Source: Bacteroidales bacterium
Lineage (GTDB): Bacteria; Bacteroidota; Bacteroidia; Bacteroidales; UBA932
Length of the DNA stretch: 64,000 bases
Assembly (NCBI GenBank): GCA_017631875.1
Contig: JAGBSL010000033.1
Coordinates: 1 to 64,000, forward strand
Direction: 5' to 3'
The notes under the pieces: generated by a model
What the model was told of the DNA's origin: nothing
What the model saw: the letters and a program-made list of their open reading frames with translations, nothing else
Databases searched by the model: none
Program-made: the position numbers and the translations under genes
Shown: positions 19,202 through 27,567 of the stretch, one piece after another
How positions within the stretch are numbered: position 1 is the first letter of the stretch
Layout of the letters: every line of letters starts with the position of its first letter

Positions 19202-20338
19202 ATGGAAAATGAAGTAAGATACACGGAAAGACTTGCCAAATACATCCTGATCGCAGCCGGAGCAGCCATCATTCTGGGCCTATGCTGGTTCTTCAGAGAC
19301 ATCATAGCATACATCCTGGCCGCAGTAGTTGTATCACTTATCGCAAAGCCACTGGTCAACGTCCTTAAGAAAATCAGCATCAAGGGGAAACATGCACCCG
19401 ACTGGCTTCTTGCCGCATTGGCGCTGATACTTGTATTGGCCTGCTTCCTGACATTCGCCTACATCGTGGTCCCGATCGCTGGAGGTATAATCAAGAACAT
19501 CTCATTGGGAAACATCGAGACATCACTCAAGAGTATAGCCGGCCCGCTCGCAGACCTGAACACATTCCTCACACAGACTTTCCCTCGTCTTGGAGAGGAC
19601 TTCCGCATAGAGGTGGCTGTAGTACAGGAAATGCAGCACATGTTCAACCTTTCGCAGTTCTCATCACTGATCGGTTCTGCAGCATCATTCTTCACCAGCC
19701 TTGCAATAGGACTTTTCTCGGTCGTGTTCATCAGCTTCTTCTTCATCAAGGACGACGGACTCTTCACGGAAATAGTATGTGCACTTGTACCTGACAAGCA
19801 CGAAGAGACGACGGAGAAGGCGCTTTCCGACATCGGTCACCTTCTGTCGCGTTACTTCATCGGCGTGCTGCTTGAAGTCATCGGAGTCGCCCTGATAAAC
19901 TTCCTCGGTCTGTCGCTGATCGCCAGACTTGGAGTCAACGCTGCACTCGGAATCGCAGTGATCACCGGCATACTGAACGTCATCCCATATGTGGGACCTC
20001 TCATCGGAGTGGTAACAGGCACCATACTTGGCCTTATCATAAAGTACAGCAGTCTCGTTCCTCTTGGACTTGATGTTGGATTCCTGGCATTCACCGCAAT
20101 CCTGATAGCCATCCTGTTCTTCACACAGCTGGTCGACAACTTCGTATATCAGCCTTTGATATACTCTACAAGCATCAAGGCCAAGCCTCTGGAGATATTC
20201 ATCGTGCTGCTTATGGTAGGATACATCGGAGGACCGCTCGCCATGATCATCGCGATCCCTTCATATACGGTAGTAAGAGTGATCGCCTTCCGCTTCTTCG
20301 GCCACATCAAGGCAATCAAGCGACTTATACCAAACTAA
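19202..20338 (+). CDS. AI-2E family (PerM-like) transporter
   Basis: Integral membrane protein of 378 residues with the family's layout: paired N-terminal helices (about residues 12-50 and 65-90), a soluble amphipathic segment (about 100-150), then more helices. Conserved late motifs include GVLLEVIGVALINFLGL, GILNVIPYVGPLIG and QPLIYSTSIKAKPLEIFIVLLMVG. Members export small molecules or ions and a few act in autoinducer-2 export, but specificity cannot be read here. It lies between the HAD phosphatase and an esterase in one operon. Confidence 0.88.
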   Translation: MENEVRYTERLAKYILIAAGAAIILGLCWFFRDIIAYILAAVVVSLIAKPLVNVLKKISIKGKHAPDWLLAALALILVLACFLTFAYIVVPIAGGIIKNISLGNIETSLKSIAGPLADLNTFLTQTFPRLGEDFRIEVAVVQEMQHMFNLSQFSSLIGSAASFFTSLAIGLFSVVFISFFFIKDDGLFTEIVCALVPDKHEETTEKALSDIGHLLSRYFIGVLLEVIGVALINFLGLSLIARLGVNAALGIAVITGILNVIPYVGPLIGVVTGTILGLIIKYSSLVPLGLDVGFLAFTAILIAILFFTQLVDNFVYQPLIYSTSIKAKPLEIFIVLLMVGYIGGPLAMIIAIPSYTVVRVIAFRFFGHIKAIKRLIPN

Positions 20339-20350
20339 AACACCTGAATC

Positions 20351-21301
20351 ATGAAGATAAAGACCATCGTTACGGCGGTGCTGATGACCGTTTCGGCCGC
20401 CTTGACAGTTCAAGCCAAAGAGACACCGATAAGTCCTGACGGCACATACCTCTTTGTACAGAGAGACACATGCGACCTGTATCTGGATGTGTATAACCCT
20501 GCGAAAGGGAGCCAGACAAGCATCAACGGAAAGACAAAACCTACTGTCGTATTTATGTTCGGCGGCGGATTCATCCAAGGAACCCGAGACGACGAGAGTT
20601 ACAACGACTGGTTCAAGATGCTCACTCAGCACGGATACCGAGTGGTTTCAATCGACTATCGTCTGGGACTGAAAGGCTCCAACAAGGTAGGAATCGCCCA
20701 AGTGAATGTGCTTGACAAAGCCATCCACATGGCAGTGGAGGACCTGTTCAGCGCCACGAACTTCATGATCGACAATGCGGAGAGTCTCGGCATCGACCCA
20801 TCGAACATCGTAATCAGCGGCTCATCAGCAGGTGCAATCAGCGTTATGCAGGCGGAATACGAAGTATGCAACAGAACATCATGGGCATCTGTACTTCCGG
20901 CCGGCTTCAACTACGCAGGCGTGATGTCATTCTCGGGAGCGATCCTTTCAAGAAAGGGAAAGGTAAAATATGCCGAAGCGCCATGTGCTACGCTCATGCT
21001 GCATGGAACAGCTGACGCTCTGGTACCATACAAGCAGATCGCATTCTTCAATCTCGGATTCTTCGGCGGCGGAAAGCTCGTGGAAAGGTTCAAGAAGTTT
21101 GACTACAACTACAACATGTACCACTTCATCGACTATGGACACGAGATTGCCGGTTCGATGGAGACTACACTTGATCTCCAGCTGAAGTTCCTGGAGAACA
21201 ATGTGATGCAGGGCGACAAGAGAGTCATAGAGGCATGGCTGTCTGACCCAGATGTATACAAGGGATTCGGTCCTCAATCACGGAAAGAATTGTATAAATA
21301 A
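20351..21301 (+). CDS. Secreted alpha/beta-hydrolase (esterase-like)
   Basis: Product of 316 residues with a signal peptide ending at VQA (about residue 22) and an alpha/beta-hydrolase fold. The oxyanion region reads FMFGGGF. The nucleophile elbow is GSSAG with Ser159, followed by a likely acid in HGTADALVPY and a His in DYGHEIAG. It resembles carboxylesterase/lipase-type enzymes of the periplasm; the substrate is unknown. It is last gene of the HAD-permease-esterase operon and ends directly at a bidirectional terminator. Confidence 0.83.
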   Translation: MKIKTIVTAVLMTVSAALTVQAKETPISPDGTYLFVQRDTCDLYLDVYNPAKGSQTSINGKTKPTVVFMFGGGFIQGTRDDESYNDWFKMLTQHGYRVVSIDYRLGLKGSNKVGIAQVNVLDKAIHMAVEDLFSATNFMIDNAESLGIDPSNIVISGSSAGAISVMQAEYEVCNRTSWASVLPAGFNYAGVMSFSGAILSRKGKVKYAEAPCATLMLHGTADALVPYKQIAFFNLGFFGGGKLVERFKKFDYNYNMYHFIDYGHEIAGSMETTLDLQLKFLENNVMQGDKRVIEAWLSDPDVYKGFGPQSRKELYK

Positions 21302-21332
21302 CAAAAAGTCAGGCGATTGCCTGACTTTTTGT
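21301..21332. terminator. Bidirectional terminator, esterase / nucleoside phosphorylase
   Basis: A perfect 14-bp stem (ACAAAAAGTCAGGC and its complement) around a GATT loop, lying exactly between the stops of the two convergent genes. Confidence 0.92.
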
Positions 21333-21333
21333 C

Positions 21334-22203
21334 TTATTCAGCGAGCTTATCAAGGCAAAGCTCTACGAGCTTTCTTACCTGCGCCTTGTAGTCTGGATTA
21401 GATGCTTTATGGTGGCGGTGTGCGATAATGCAGCATATCGTACCTGCATTATGACCAAGGTGAGCGGCAAGTCCTGCCAGAGCAGATCCTTCCATCTCGA
21501 AGTTTGTCACTTTCCACTCACCGAAGCGGAAGCTCTCGAATGTGTCAAGCATGTCCGGCATTGCAAGAGGTATACGGACAACTCGTCCCTGAGGGCCATA
21601 GAAGCCGGAAGCGGCAATGGTCATTCCCTTATATGTACAATCCTTGAACTTCTCTATCATCTTCTCGCCTGCCCTCACGAAATAAGGATCAGGAAGATGC
21701 TTGTTCCATCCTGTATGCTTCTTGAATGCCTCCTCGATGTCAAGAAGAGATATCATGTCACGGTCAGCATACCAGTTCAAAAGTCCGTCGCAGCCTACTG
21801 AAATATGCGAGAACACGAATCCTCCGATTGGAATCTCCGGCTGGATAGCACCTGAAGTACCGATGCGGAGAATGTTCAGCGTACGATGCTCAGGCTTAAC
21901 CTCTCGCGTCTCAAAATCAACGTTTGCAAGAGCGTCAAGCTCGTTCATGACGATGTCGATGTTATCTGTACCGATACCAGTCGAAAGCGCAGTCATCCTG
22001 ACGCCTTTGTATTTTCCTGTCACAGACACGAACTCACGTGACTCATGTCTGAATTCCTTCTCCTCAAAGTATTCTGCAATCATGTCTACCCTACCAGGAT
22101 CTCCGACAAGGATCACTGTATCGGCAAGTTCTTCCGGACGAAGGTGAAGATGGAATACCGATCCATCACCATTGATTATAAGTTCTGATTCTGCGATACG
22201 CAT
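21334..22203 (-). CDS. Nucleoside phosphorylase (uridine phosphorylase-like)
   Basis: Member of the PNP/UDP phosphorylase family, 289 residues, cytoplasmic, splitting a nucleoside with phosphate into base plus ribose-1-phosphate. Seen: phosphate-binding GDPGRVDMIAEYF, MTALSTGIGTDNIDIV, LRIGTSGAIQ and the ribose-binding NFEMEGSALAGLA near residue 235. The Bacteroidetes uridine phosphorylase subfamily has this length and N-terminus; the preferred base is not certain. It is monocistronic, with a leader of about 50 nt. Confidence 0.88.
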   Translation of the reverse strand: MRIAESELIINGDGSVFHLHLRPEELADTVILVGDPGRVDMIAEYFEEKEFRHESREFVSVTGKYKGVRMTALSTGIGTDNIDIVMNELDALANVDFETREVKPEHRTLNILRIGTSGAIQPEIPIGGFVFSHISVGCDGLLNWYADRDMISLLDIEEAFKKHTGWNKHLPDPYFVRAGEKMIEKFKDCTYKGMTIAASGFYGPQGRVVRIPLAMPDMLDTFESFRFGEWKVTNFEMEGSALAGLAAHLGHNAGTICCIIAHRHHKASNPDYKAQVRKLVELCLDKLAE

Positions 22204-22260
22204 ATTGTCTTATTTTTAAAGTTATCTTTATCACATGGGCCATCTATCCCAATAATCTGC

Positions 22261-22268
22261 CAAATTTA
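22261..22268 (-). promoter_or_regulatory. -7 promoter element for the nucleoside phosphorylase
   Basis: Reverse-strand TAAATTTG, 57 bases upstream of the start and back to back with the DUF4293 promoter. Confidence 0.6.
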
Positions 22269-22289
22269 GTTTTTTATCTTTTAAATTCC

Positions 22290-22297
22290 TACTTTTG
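22290..22297 (+). promoter_or_regulatory. -7 promoter element for the DUF4293 gene
   Basis: TACTTTTG, 22 bases before the ATG. Confidence 0.68.
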
Positions 22298-22319
22298 CAT
22301 ACTCATATACTTATCTAAT

Positions 22320-22829
22320 ATGACTTGGCAAAGAATTCAAACACTATACTTAGGCATAGCCACAGCGCTTATAGCCGCAATGTTCTTCTGCAGATTCGCA
22401 ACCATCATCGGTCCTGACGGAGCGGAAGAATTCATTAGATATTACGAAAAGATGCCCTTCCTGGTATTGCTGATAATGCTTACCAGTGCCCACGTCGCTG
22501 CAATAGGCTGCTATAAGGCATTCTTCCTCCAGGCGAGAGTCTGTATCATAGCGGGACTTCTTGCGATAGGATTCCAGATCTGGCTTGCGATCGACTTCTT
22601 CAGATTCATGGGACAGATGACCTTTTCAGTCACAATGCTCTTCCCTCTCGCCGCCGCATTCCTTGACTTCATCGCGGCAAGAGCCTCGCTGGTGGACGAG
22701 ATGACGATCCAGAGCATCAAGGCAATCAAGACAAAAAGAAGGAAGCGCAAATTAAATTTGCGATTCCTTCTTTTATATATTCTTAAAAACTATGCAGCCG
22801 TTGTGACCTCCAAAGCCAAGGGAGTCTGA
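22320..22829 (+). CDS. DUF4293 membrane protein with unusual C-terminal extension
   Basis: Four-helix membrane protein typical of Bacteroidetes, starting MTWQRIQTLYLG; function unknown. The family usually ends soon after the last helix and the ARA..DE segment, at about residue 137 here. In this copy the frame runs 32 residues further, through a strong terminator hairpin (22734-22774) and 57 bases into the antisense of fabF, adding a basic then hydrophobic tail. One base fewer in the A5 run at 22733-22737 would stop translation at 22753-22755, near the hairpin tip. A recent frameshift, a sequencing error or stop-codon loss are all possible; the first 137 residues are secure. Confidence 0.75.
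   Translation: MTWQRIQTLYLGIATALIAAMFFCRFATIIGPDGAEEFIRYYEKMPFLVLLIMLTSAHVAAIGCYKAFFLQARVCIIAGLLAIGFQIWLAIDFFRFMGQMTFSVTMLFPLAAAFLDFIAARASLVDEMTIQSIKAIKTKRRKRKLNLRFLLLYILKNYAAVVTSKAKGV
22734..22774. terminator. Bidirectional terminator, DUF4293 gene / fabF
   Basis: Stem of about 18 bp (AAAAGAAGGAA.CGCAAATT paired with AATTTGCG.TTCCTTCTTTT, one mismatch), T-rich on the right and A-rich on the left. It sits inside the annotated end of the DUF4293 frame and touches the fabF stop codon. Confidence 0.85.
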
Positions 22830-24023
22830 CATAGCCATCGTAAGCGGCGCTTCAACCGGCTTGTTCGGAGTATAGTCCAGGTCGCATTCCGGATCAGGTT
22901 CGTCGAGATTGATGGTCGGAGGCACGATTCCATGTTTCAATGCAAGAACCGAAACAACCGCTTCCGCTGCACCTGCCGCGCCAAGCATATGTCCTATCGA
23001 GCCCTTGATCGAGCTGATGTGGGCCTTATACGCATCTTCACCGAGAGCGATCTTATAGGCAGCCGTCTCGCTTGTATCGTTCAGCGCCGTTCCTGTTCCA
23101 TGGGCATTTATATATAGGATATCCTCTGATGTGTACCCAGCTTCATCCAAAGCCTGACGCATGGCCGCTGCCTGGGTCTTTCCATCGGGACGCGGCGCTG
23201 TAACATGGTGGGCATCGCAGGTGTTTCCATATCCGCAGACTTCTGCAAGTATCTCTGCGCCACGCGCCACAGCATGTTCATACTCCTCCAGAACCAGCAT
23301 TGCCGCACCTTCCGAAAGGACAAATCCACCCCTGTTCTTATTGAAAGGAAGCGATGCGTACTTAGGATCCTCAGCCCTAGTCAGCGCCTTTGCATTAGCG
23401 AAGCCTGCGATAGCCAGCGGGAGCACAACCGCCTCGGTACCTCCTGCTATGATGGCATCCGCATAGCCATGCTTTATCGCACGATATGCCTCGCCGATTG
23501 CGTGGGTCGATGTCGCACAGGCAGTAACCACCGGAAGACAAGGACCACAGGCGTTATTTCTGATGGCGATGTTTCCGGCCGCGATGTTTGCAATTGTCGC
23601 AGGAATGAATAACGGTGACACCCATTTAGCGCCGTCCTTTAGCAGTTTCTCGGACTCACGCATCTGAGTCGCAAAGCCACCGATTCCAGAGCCCACATAT
23701 ACGCCATACCTGAACGGATCTATGTTTCCGCCTTCCGCGGAATCGAGTCCCGACTGGCGCACGGCCTGCCATGCAGCCGCAACACCCAGAACGGTAAACC
23801 TGTCCTGTTTTCTTGCAAATGCCGGTTCGATTTCATATTCTGCCGGATTGAAATCCTTGACTTCTCCTGCTATCTTCACCGGCATATCATCTGTCGGGAA
23901 GGAGGTTATCATATCTATGCCGCAGACACCGTCCAAGAGGTTCTGCCAGAATGTCTTCACATCATTTCCTATCGGAGTCACCGCACCTAGTCCGGTAACT
24001 ACCACACGTCTGATCTTATCCAT
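22773..24023 (-). CDS. fabF: 3-oxoacyl-[acyl-carrier-protein] synthase II
   Basis: Condensing enzyme that extends acyl-ACP with malonyl-ACP in fatty acid synthesis. The thiolase-fold triad is present: Cys169 in VTACATSTHAIG, His in NAHGTGTALND and His in GSIGHMLGAAGAAE. The start MDKIRRVVVTGLGAVTPIG (416 residues) is chosen over an upstream in-frame ATG because the promoter element lies between them. It is solitary here, with no acpP or fab gene beside it. The -7 element ends only six bases before the ATG, so the mRNA may be leaderless. Confidence 0.93.
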   Translation of the reverse strand: MDKIRRVVVTGLGAVTPIGNDVKTFWQNLLDGVCGIDMITSFPTDDMPVKIAGEVKDFNPAEYEIEPAFARKQDRFTVLGVAAAWQAVRQSGLDSAEGGNIDPFRYGVYVGSGIGGFATQMRESEKLLKDGAKWVSPLFIPATIANIAAGNIAIRNNACGPCLPVVTACATSTHAIGEAYRAIKHGYADAIIAGGTEAVVLPLAIAGFANAKALTRAEDPKYASLPFNKNRGGFVLSEGAAMLVLEEYEHAVARGAEILAEVCGYGNTCDAHHVTAPRPDGKTQAAAMRQALDEAGYTSEDILYINAHGTGTALNDTSETAAYKIALGEDAYKAHISSIKGSIGHMLGAAGAAEAVVSVLALKHGIVPPTINLDEPDPECDLDYTPNKPVEAPLTMAMSDSLGFGGHNGCIVFKNI

Positions 24024-24029
24024 ATCCGA

Positions 24030-24037
24030 CAAATATA
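24030..24037 (-). promoter_or_regulatory. -7 promoter element for fabF
   Basis: Reverse-strand TATATTTG, six bases upstream of the fabF ATG, implying a start of transcription at or very near the A of the start codon. Confidence 0.6.
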
Positions 24038-24084
24038 GCATTTTTATTTAAGATAGGCTTTTTGGTATTTGCCATTAAAATCCA

Positions 24085-24092
24085 TAAATTTG
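24085..24092 (+). promoter_or_regulatory. -7 promoter element for the LytTR regulator
   Basis: TAAATTTG, 20 bases before the ATG at 24113. Confidence 0.65.
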
Positions 24093-24112
24093 TACCTGCT
24101 AAACCGAAATCA

Positions 24113-25006
24113 ATGTCTCTTAACCAGAAACTGCCGGGATACCTTCTCGGCAAATACCAGTTGATCGGCACCGTTACATTCTCGGTGCTTTTCGCTCTGG
24201 TGTTCCTACTTATATATATACCGTTCTCCGACACCGCATGGTTCGGCCTGGGAGGTTCGGCAACCTTCATTCCGACCCTCTTCTTCGCATTCGGAACGAT
24301 AACGTTCCTTTCCCTCAGCAGAAGACTGATGTATAGAAGCAAGATCCTTTTCGAGATGCCGTTCTGGATGTATATCGCTTGGTGCATCCTGGAGATCCTT
24401 ATTGTCTGCATAGCATACTCATGGATGACGCTGGAGCTCGCTCCAACTGACAGCGAGCTGTGGTGGGATGTGTTCAAAAGATCGATCGTATACGGCGTCA
24501 TTGCATTGGGAGGCCCATATATCCTGTCAGGAATGTATTTCGCGATCATTGACAAGGATAATACGATCAGGCTTATGACTTATGAGAACGTCGTAACGGA
24601 AGAAGCGCCGAAGCCTAATGTGACGACACAGAAGATTACCCTCTTCGACAACAGCGGAACGCTGAAGATGTCGCTCAGCCCCGAGAACCTTTATTATATA
24701 GAGTCGGATGACAATTATATAAAGGTATGGTATACCGACAACAAGGGCGAGATGAAGCAGTACATCCTGCGCTGCCGCCTCAAGACGGTAGAAGAAAGCT
24801 TCAAGGGCAGCGGTCTTGTAAGATGCAACAGAAAATATATAGTCAACATCAAGAAGGTCGCGATGCTCAGAAAAGAGAGCGAGGGATACGTCCTTGACCT
24901 TGGAAACGAGAACATCCCGCCTCTGCCTGTCACCAAGACATATACAGACACGATCCTGAGCTACTTCACAGACGAGAGTCCGCTGCTGGAACCTATAGAA
25001 GAGTAA
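24113..25006 (+). CDS. Membrane-anchored LytTR-family regulator
   Basis: Protein of 297 residues: four hydrophobic helices in the first 145 residues, then a cytoplasmic LytTR DNA-binding domain (about residues 185-285; DNSGTLKMSLSPENLYYIES, NYIKVWY, RCNRKYIVNIKKV). LytTR domains bind direct repeats through a beta fold. The missing receiver domain and the membrane part suggest a one-component sensor; the ligand is unknown. An in-frame TTG 17 codons upstream precedes the promoter and is not used. A terminator overlaps the stop codon. Confidence 0.87.
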   Translation: MSLNQKLPGYLLGKYQLIGTVTFSVLFALVFLLIYIPFSDTAWFGLGGSATFIPTLFFAFGTITFLSLSRRLMYRSKILFEMPFWMYIAWCILEILIVCIAYSWMTLELAPTDSELWWDVFKRSIVYGVIALGGPYILSGMYFAIIDKDNTIRLMTYENVVTEEAPKPNVTTQKITLFDNSGTLKMSLSPENLYYIESDDNYIKVWYTDNKGEMKQYILRCRLKTVEESFKGSGLVRCNRKYIVNIKKVAMLRKESEGYVLDLGNENIPPLPVTKTYTDTILSYFTDESPLLEPIEE

Positions 25007-25035
25007 AATTCGCAAGAATTTTACTCTTCTTTTAT
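24997..25035 (+). terminator. Terminator overlapping the LytTR stop codon
   Basis: A perfect 15-bp stem (AGAAGAGTAAAATTC and its complement) with a GCAA loop, followed by TTTATAA. The TAA stop lies in the left arm. Confidence 0.9.
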
Positions 25036-25067
25036 AACAAAACCCTGCTGCCTACGTATCCTTTTAT

Positions 25068-25778
25068 ATGACAGAAATTATCATTAAGGCAGATAGGACA
25101 GCAAAGGCGGCAATGGATGAAATCCTCGAGCGGTCAGACAAATACACTGGCAACGGCTATAAAACCCAGTGGAGACGATACTGGAAAGACAAGTACCTCA
25201 GGGAGTTCTGGAGTCATGCTTTCAGATTGGCAAACGAAGCATGGGAGGGAACTCCTGCGAACAAGGATGAGATTCTCAGATATATTGAGGAGTACTCGCA
25301 GGGGAATTGCCGAATTACCAAGACCTCTGCATGGGCAGATGTAAAGCTAAGGAATACAACATATATCATCTCTGAATCAGGCAAACAGATATTCATTACA
25401 GCTTTCAACACCACAGCTCAGAGAAGCAGCATGTCATCAGAAGATACCGCAAGACTCATTATAGCCATAGACGAGTATCTTGATCAATGGGAAAAGAGTA
25501 TAGATGAGGCTCTGCTGGCATACAGAGCCGAGCAGCAGGCCTGCGAGATGCTCAAGACCACAGCTATGGTCCTGATAGGAGATCTCATCGAGAAGACCCC
25601 AAACATAACCTTCAAACTTAAACTACAGAAGAACGGAAGACTATGCTGCACTCTCATCGGTCCTGATTACTGGAATCAGAAAACACTCTTCCGCACCTCG
25701 TGGGAAACCTTCAGAGAAGATTTCGCTCGGGCTCTAACGGAATTCGAACAAAGACTGAAACGCCGATTCTGGTTATAA
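25068..25778 (+). CDS. Unknown protein, first gene of the AAA-MoxR-VWA module
   Basis: Product of 236 residues with no signal peptide or membrane segment and no family I recognise. It is rich in Trp and charged residues (QWRRYWKDKYLREFWSHAF). The C-terminal 90 residues (helix, then FKLKLQKNGRLCCTLIG, then a helical end) vaguely resemble the C-terminal half of the last gene of the module (YRAKIEVRLNDKNALTFYIS). That suggests two distantly related subunits; this is a weak by-eye similarity. It is separated from the AAA gene by 124 bases that hold a hairpin repeat. No TAnnTTTG element was found upstream. Confidence 0.7.
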   Translation: MTEIIIKADRTAKAAMDEILERSDKYTGNGYKTQWRRYWKDKYLREFWSHAFRLANEAWEGTPANKDEILRYIEEYSQGNCRITKTSAWADVKLRNTTYIISESGKQIFITAFNTTAQRSSMSSEDTARLIIAIDEYLDQWEKSIDEALLAYRAEQQACEMLKTTAMVLIGDLIEKTPNITFKLKLQKNGRLCCTLIGPDYWNQKTLFRTSWETFREDFARALTEFEQRLKRRFWL

Positions 25779-25835
25779 GATCGCATAACACTTCCCCACT
25801 TCATTCGTATCATATTATATCCAAAACTCATTATA

Positions 25836-25880
25836 GTCCAAAAGGCTCGAAGAACTTTTGGACCGGTCCGAGAAGGACCG
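25836..25880 (+). repeat. Hairpin-array intergenic repeat, copy 1 (short)
   Basis: Two consecutive hairpins: GTCCAAAAG / CTTTTGGAC (25836-25863, loop GCTCGAAGAA) and CGGTCC / GGACCG (25864-25880, loop GAGAA). Both match modules of the copy at 49461-49552 read in reverse, including the GCTCGAAGAA loop. The last two hairpins of the longer copies are absent. Confidence 0.75.
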
Positions 25881-25902
25881 ATAATAATAAATTTAAGAAA
25901 CT

Positions 25903-27564
25903 ATGACAGACAACAAGAACCATACATTAGCCTCTGCACTTGACTTCATCGCCAGCGAAATCGAGTGCAACGACTTGGATTCATTCCTTGAGACAGAAAG
26001 CAGCGAATGCAGATTCATCTGCGACTCTTTGTCAATCACTCCCCTTCAGGCAGCACTTTTCGCCACCATACTCGAGAAGTCGGGTGACAGCACTGCTTCT
26101 ACCAGAGAAATGACCTCAACATTGAAGGTCAGCAAGATACGTTTCCTCAGTTTCAAGCAGGACATAGACGACCTCCACAAAAAGAGACTTGTAGTCGTAC
26201 GCAAGAAGCGCGACGGAGGAGTCGGATACCGCGTCAGCCAGGCGGTAGTCAAAGCCGTGCAGAACAACACACCTGTCGAGCCGGAAAGACTTGACGGCCT
26301 TTCTACAAAGACCATCTTCTCAAGAATGCACAACATATTCGGGGACCTCACCATCGGCACCACCTCTTATGAAACCGCGCTTCAGGAGCTTTACGACATC
26401 TTTAACCACAATCTTGAGAACAAGTTTGTGCAAGCGGCCACTAACCTTGGCTTGAACACCCTCAAATCAGAGGAGGAGAAGCTTATCATGTTCTACATGA
26501 TTCACAGGAATGTCTCATTCAACGAGAATGAATTCACGATTGAGGAATTCTCCAGACTTATCGAAGACCCTATGGGTATGAATGACATCCTCTTCGACAT
26601 GATGCGCAACGGAGAAAGCGACCTTCAGGAGAAAGGTCTTATGGAGTTCCAGTGCATTGACGGACTTGAGAACAATGATGAGTTCCAGATTCCGGAATCA
26701 ATCCTCCAGGAGCTTCTTGCAGACTATAGAAAGTCAGATTCCCAGCCTAAAAGCCAAATCCCAAAGGACGAGCTTATCACCCCTGCCGACATCAGGCAGA
26801 AGAGCATGTTCTATAATGACGAGGAGAGCAGGCAGGTGGCAGCATTGACCGACCTCCTCTCTGCAGAGAAATTCACCAAGGTACAGGAAAGACTCAAGGA
26901 GAAGGGACTCAGAAGCGGATTCTGCTGTCTTTTCTATGGCCCTGCAGGTACAGGCAAGACAGAGACCGTGCTTCAGATTGCCCGTCAGACCGGCAGAGAG
27001 ATATTCATCGTGGACATGAGCCGCATCAGAAGCAAGTGGGTCGGCGACTCCGAGAAGAACATCAAGAAGGTATTCAACACCTACAAGTCCTTGGTGAAGA
27101 ATAGCGAGCTTACCCCCATCCTCCTTTTCAATGAAGCAGACGCAATTTTCGGCAAGAGAATAGAGGAGACTTCGAGCACCGACAAGATGAGCAATGCACT
27201 CCAGAACATCATCCTTCAGGAGATGGAGAACCTCGAGGGCATCCTCATAGCGACAACCAACTTGACAGAGAACTTTGACTCTGCGTTCGAAAGACGCTTC
27301 CTCTACAAAATTCTCTTCAATGCGCCTTCAGCAGGAGTCAAGGCAAAGATATGGAAGTCTATGGTAGACGAGATATCGGAAGAGGAGGCATGCAGACTTG
27401 GCGCGGAGTATAGCTTCACCGGAGGCCAGATAGAAAACATCACGCGCAAGCTTGACGTTGACTACATCCTCACAGGAGAGGCCGCAGGCTTCGACAAGAT
27501 AGTCACACTCTGCAACGAGGAAAGCATCAGAAAGGAAAAGGCAAACAAGAAAATAGGATTTTAA
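25903..27564 (+). CDS. AAA ATPase with N-terminal winged-helix region
   Basis: Product of 553 residues. Residues about 45-115 look like a winged helix-turn-helix (ITPLQAALFATILEK, VSKIRFLSFKQDIDDL, KKRLVVVRKK). Residues 330-530 are a classical AAA module of the FtsH/CDC48 type: Walker A GPAGTGKT (346-353), Walker B LLFNEAD (407-413), sensor ATTN and arginine-finger FERRF. In Walker B the usual Asp is Asn410, while the catalytic Glu411 is kept. It starts the tightly packed four-gene block (gaps 3, 0 and 1 bases). It probably remodels or unfolds a partner; the substrate is unknown. Confidence 0.85.
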   Translation: MTDNKNHTLASALDFIASEIECNDLDSFLETESSECRFICDSLSITPLQAALFATILEKSGDSTASTREMTSTLKVSKIRFLSFKQDIDDLHKKRLVVVRKKRDGGVGYRVSQAVVKAVQNNTPVEPERLDGLSTKTIFSRMHNIFGDLTIGTTSYETALQELYDIFNHNLENKFVQAATNLGLNTLKSEEEKLIMFYMIHRNVSFNENEFTIEEFSRLIEDPMGMNDILFDMMRNGESDLQEKGLMEFQCIDGLENNDEFQIPESILQELLADYRKSDSQPKSQIPKDELITPADIRQKSMFYNDEESRQVAALTDLLSAEKFTKVQERLKEKGLRSGFCCLFYGPAGTGKTETVLQIARQTGREIFIVDMSRIRSKWVGDSEKNIKKVFNTYKSLVKNSELTPILLFNEADAIFGKRIEETSSTDKMSNALQNIILQEMENLEGILIATTNLTENFDSAFERRFLYKILFNAPSAGVKAKIWKSMVDEISEEEACRLGAEYSFTGGQIENITRKLDVDYILTGEAAGFDKIVTLCNEESIRKEKANKKIGF

Positions 27565-27567
27565 GAT

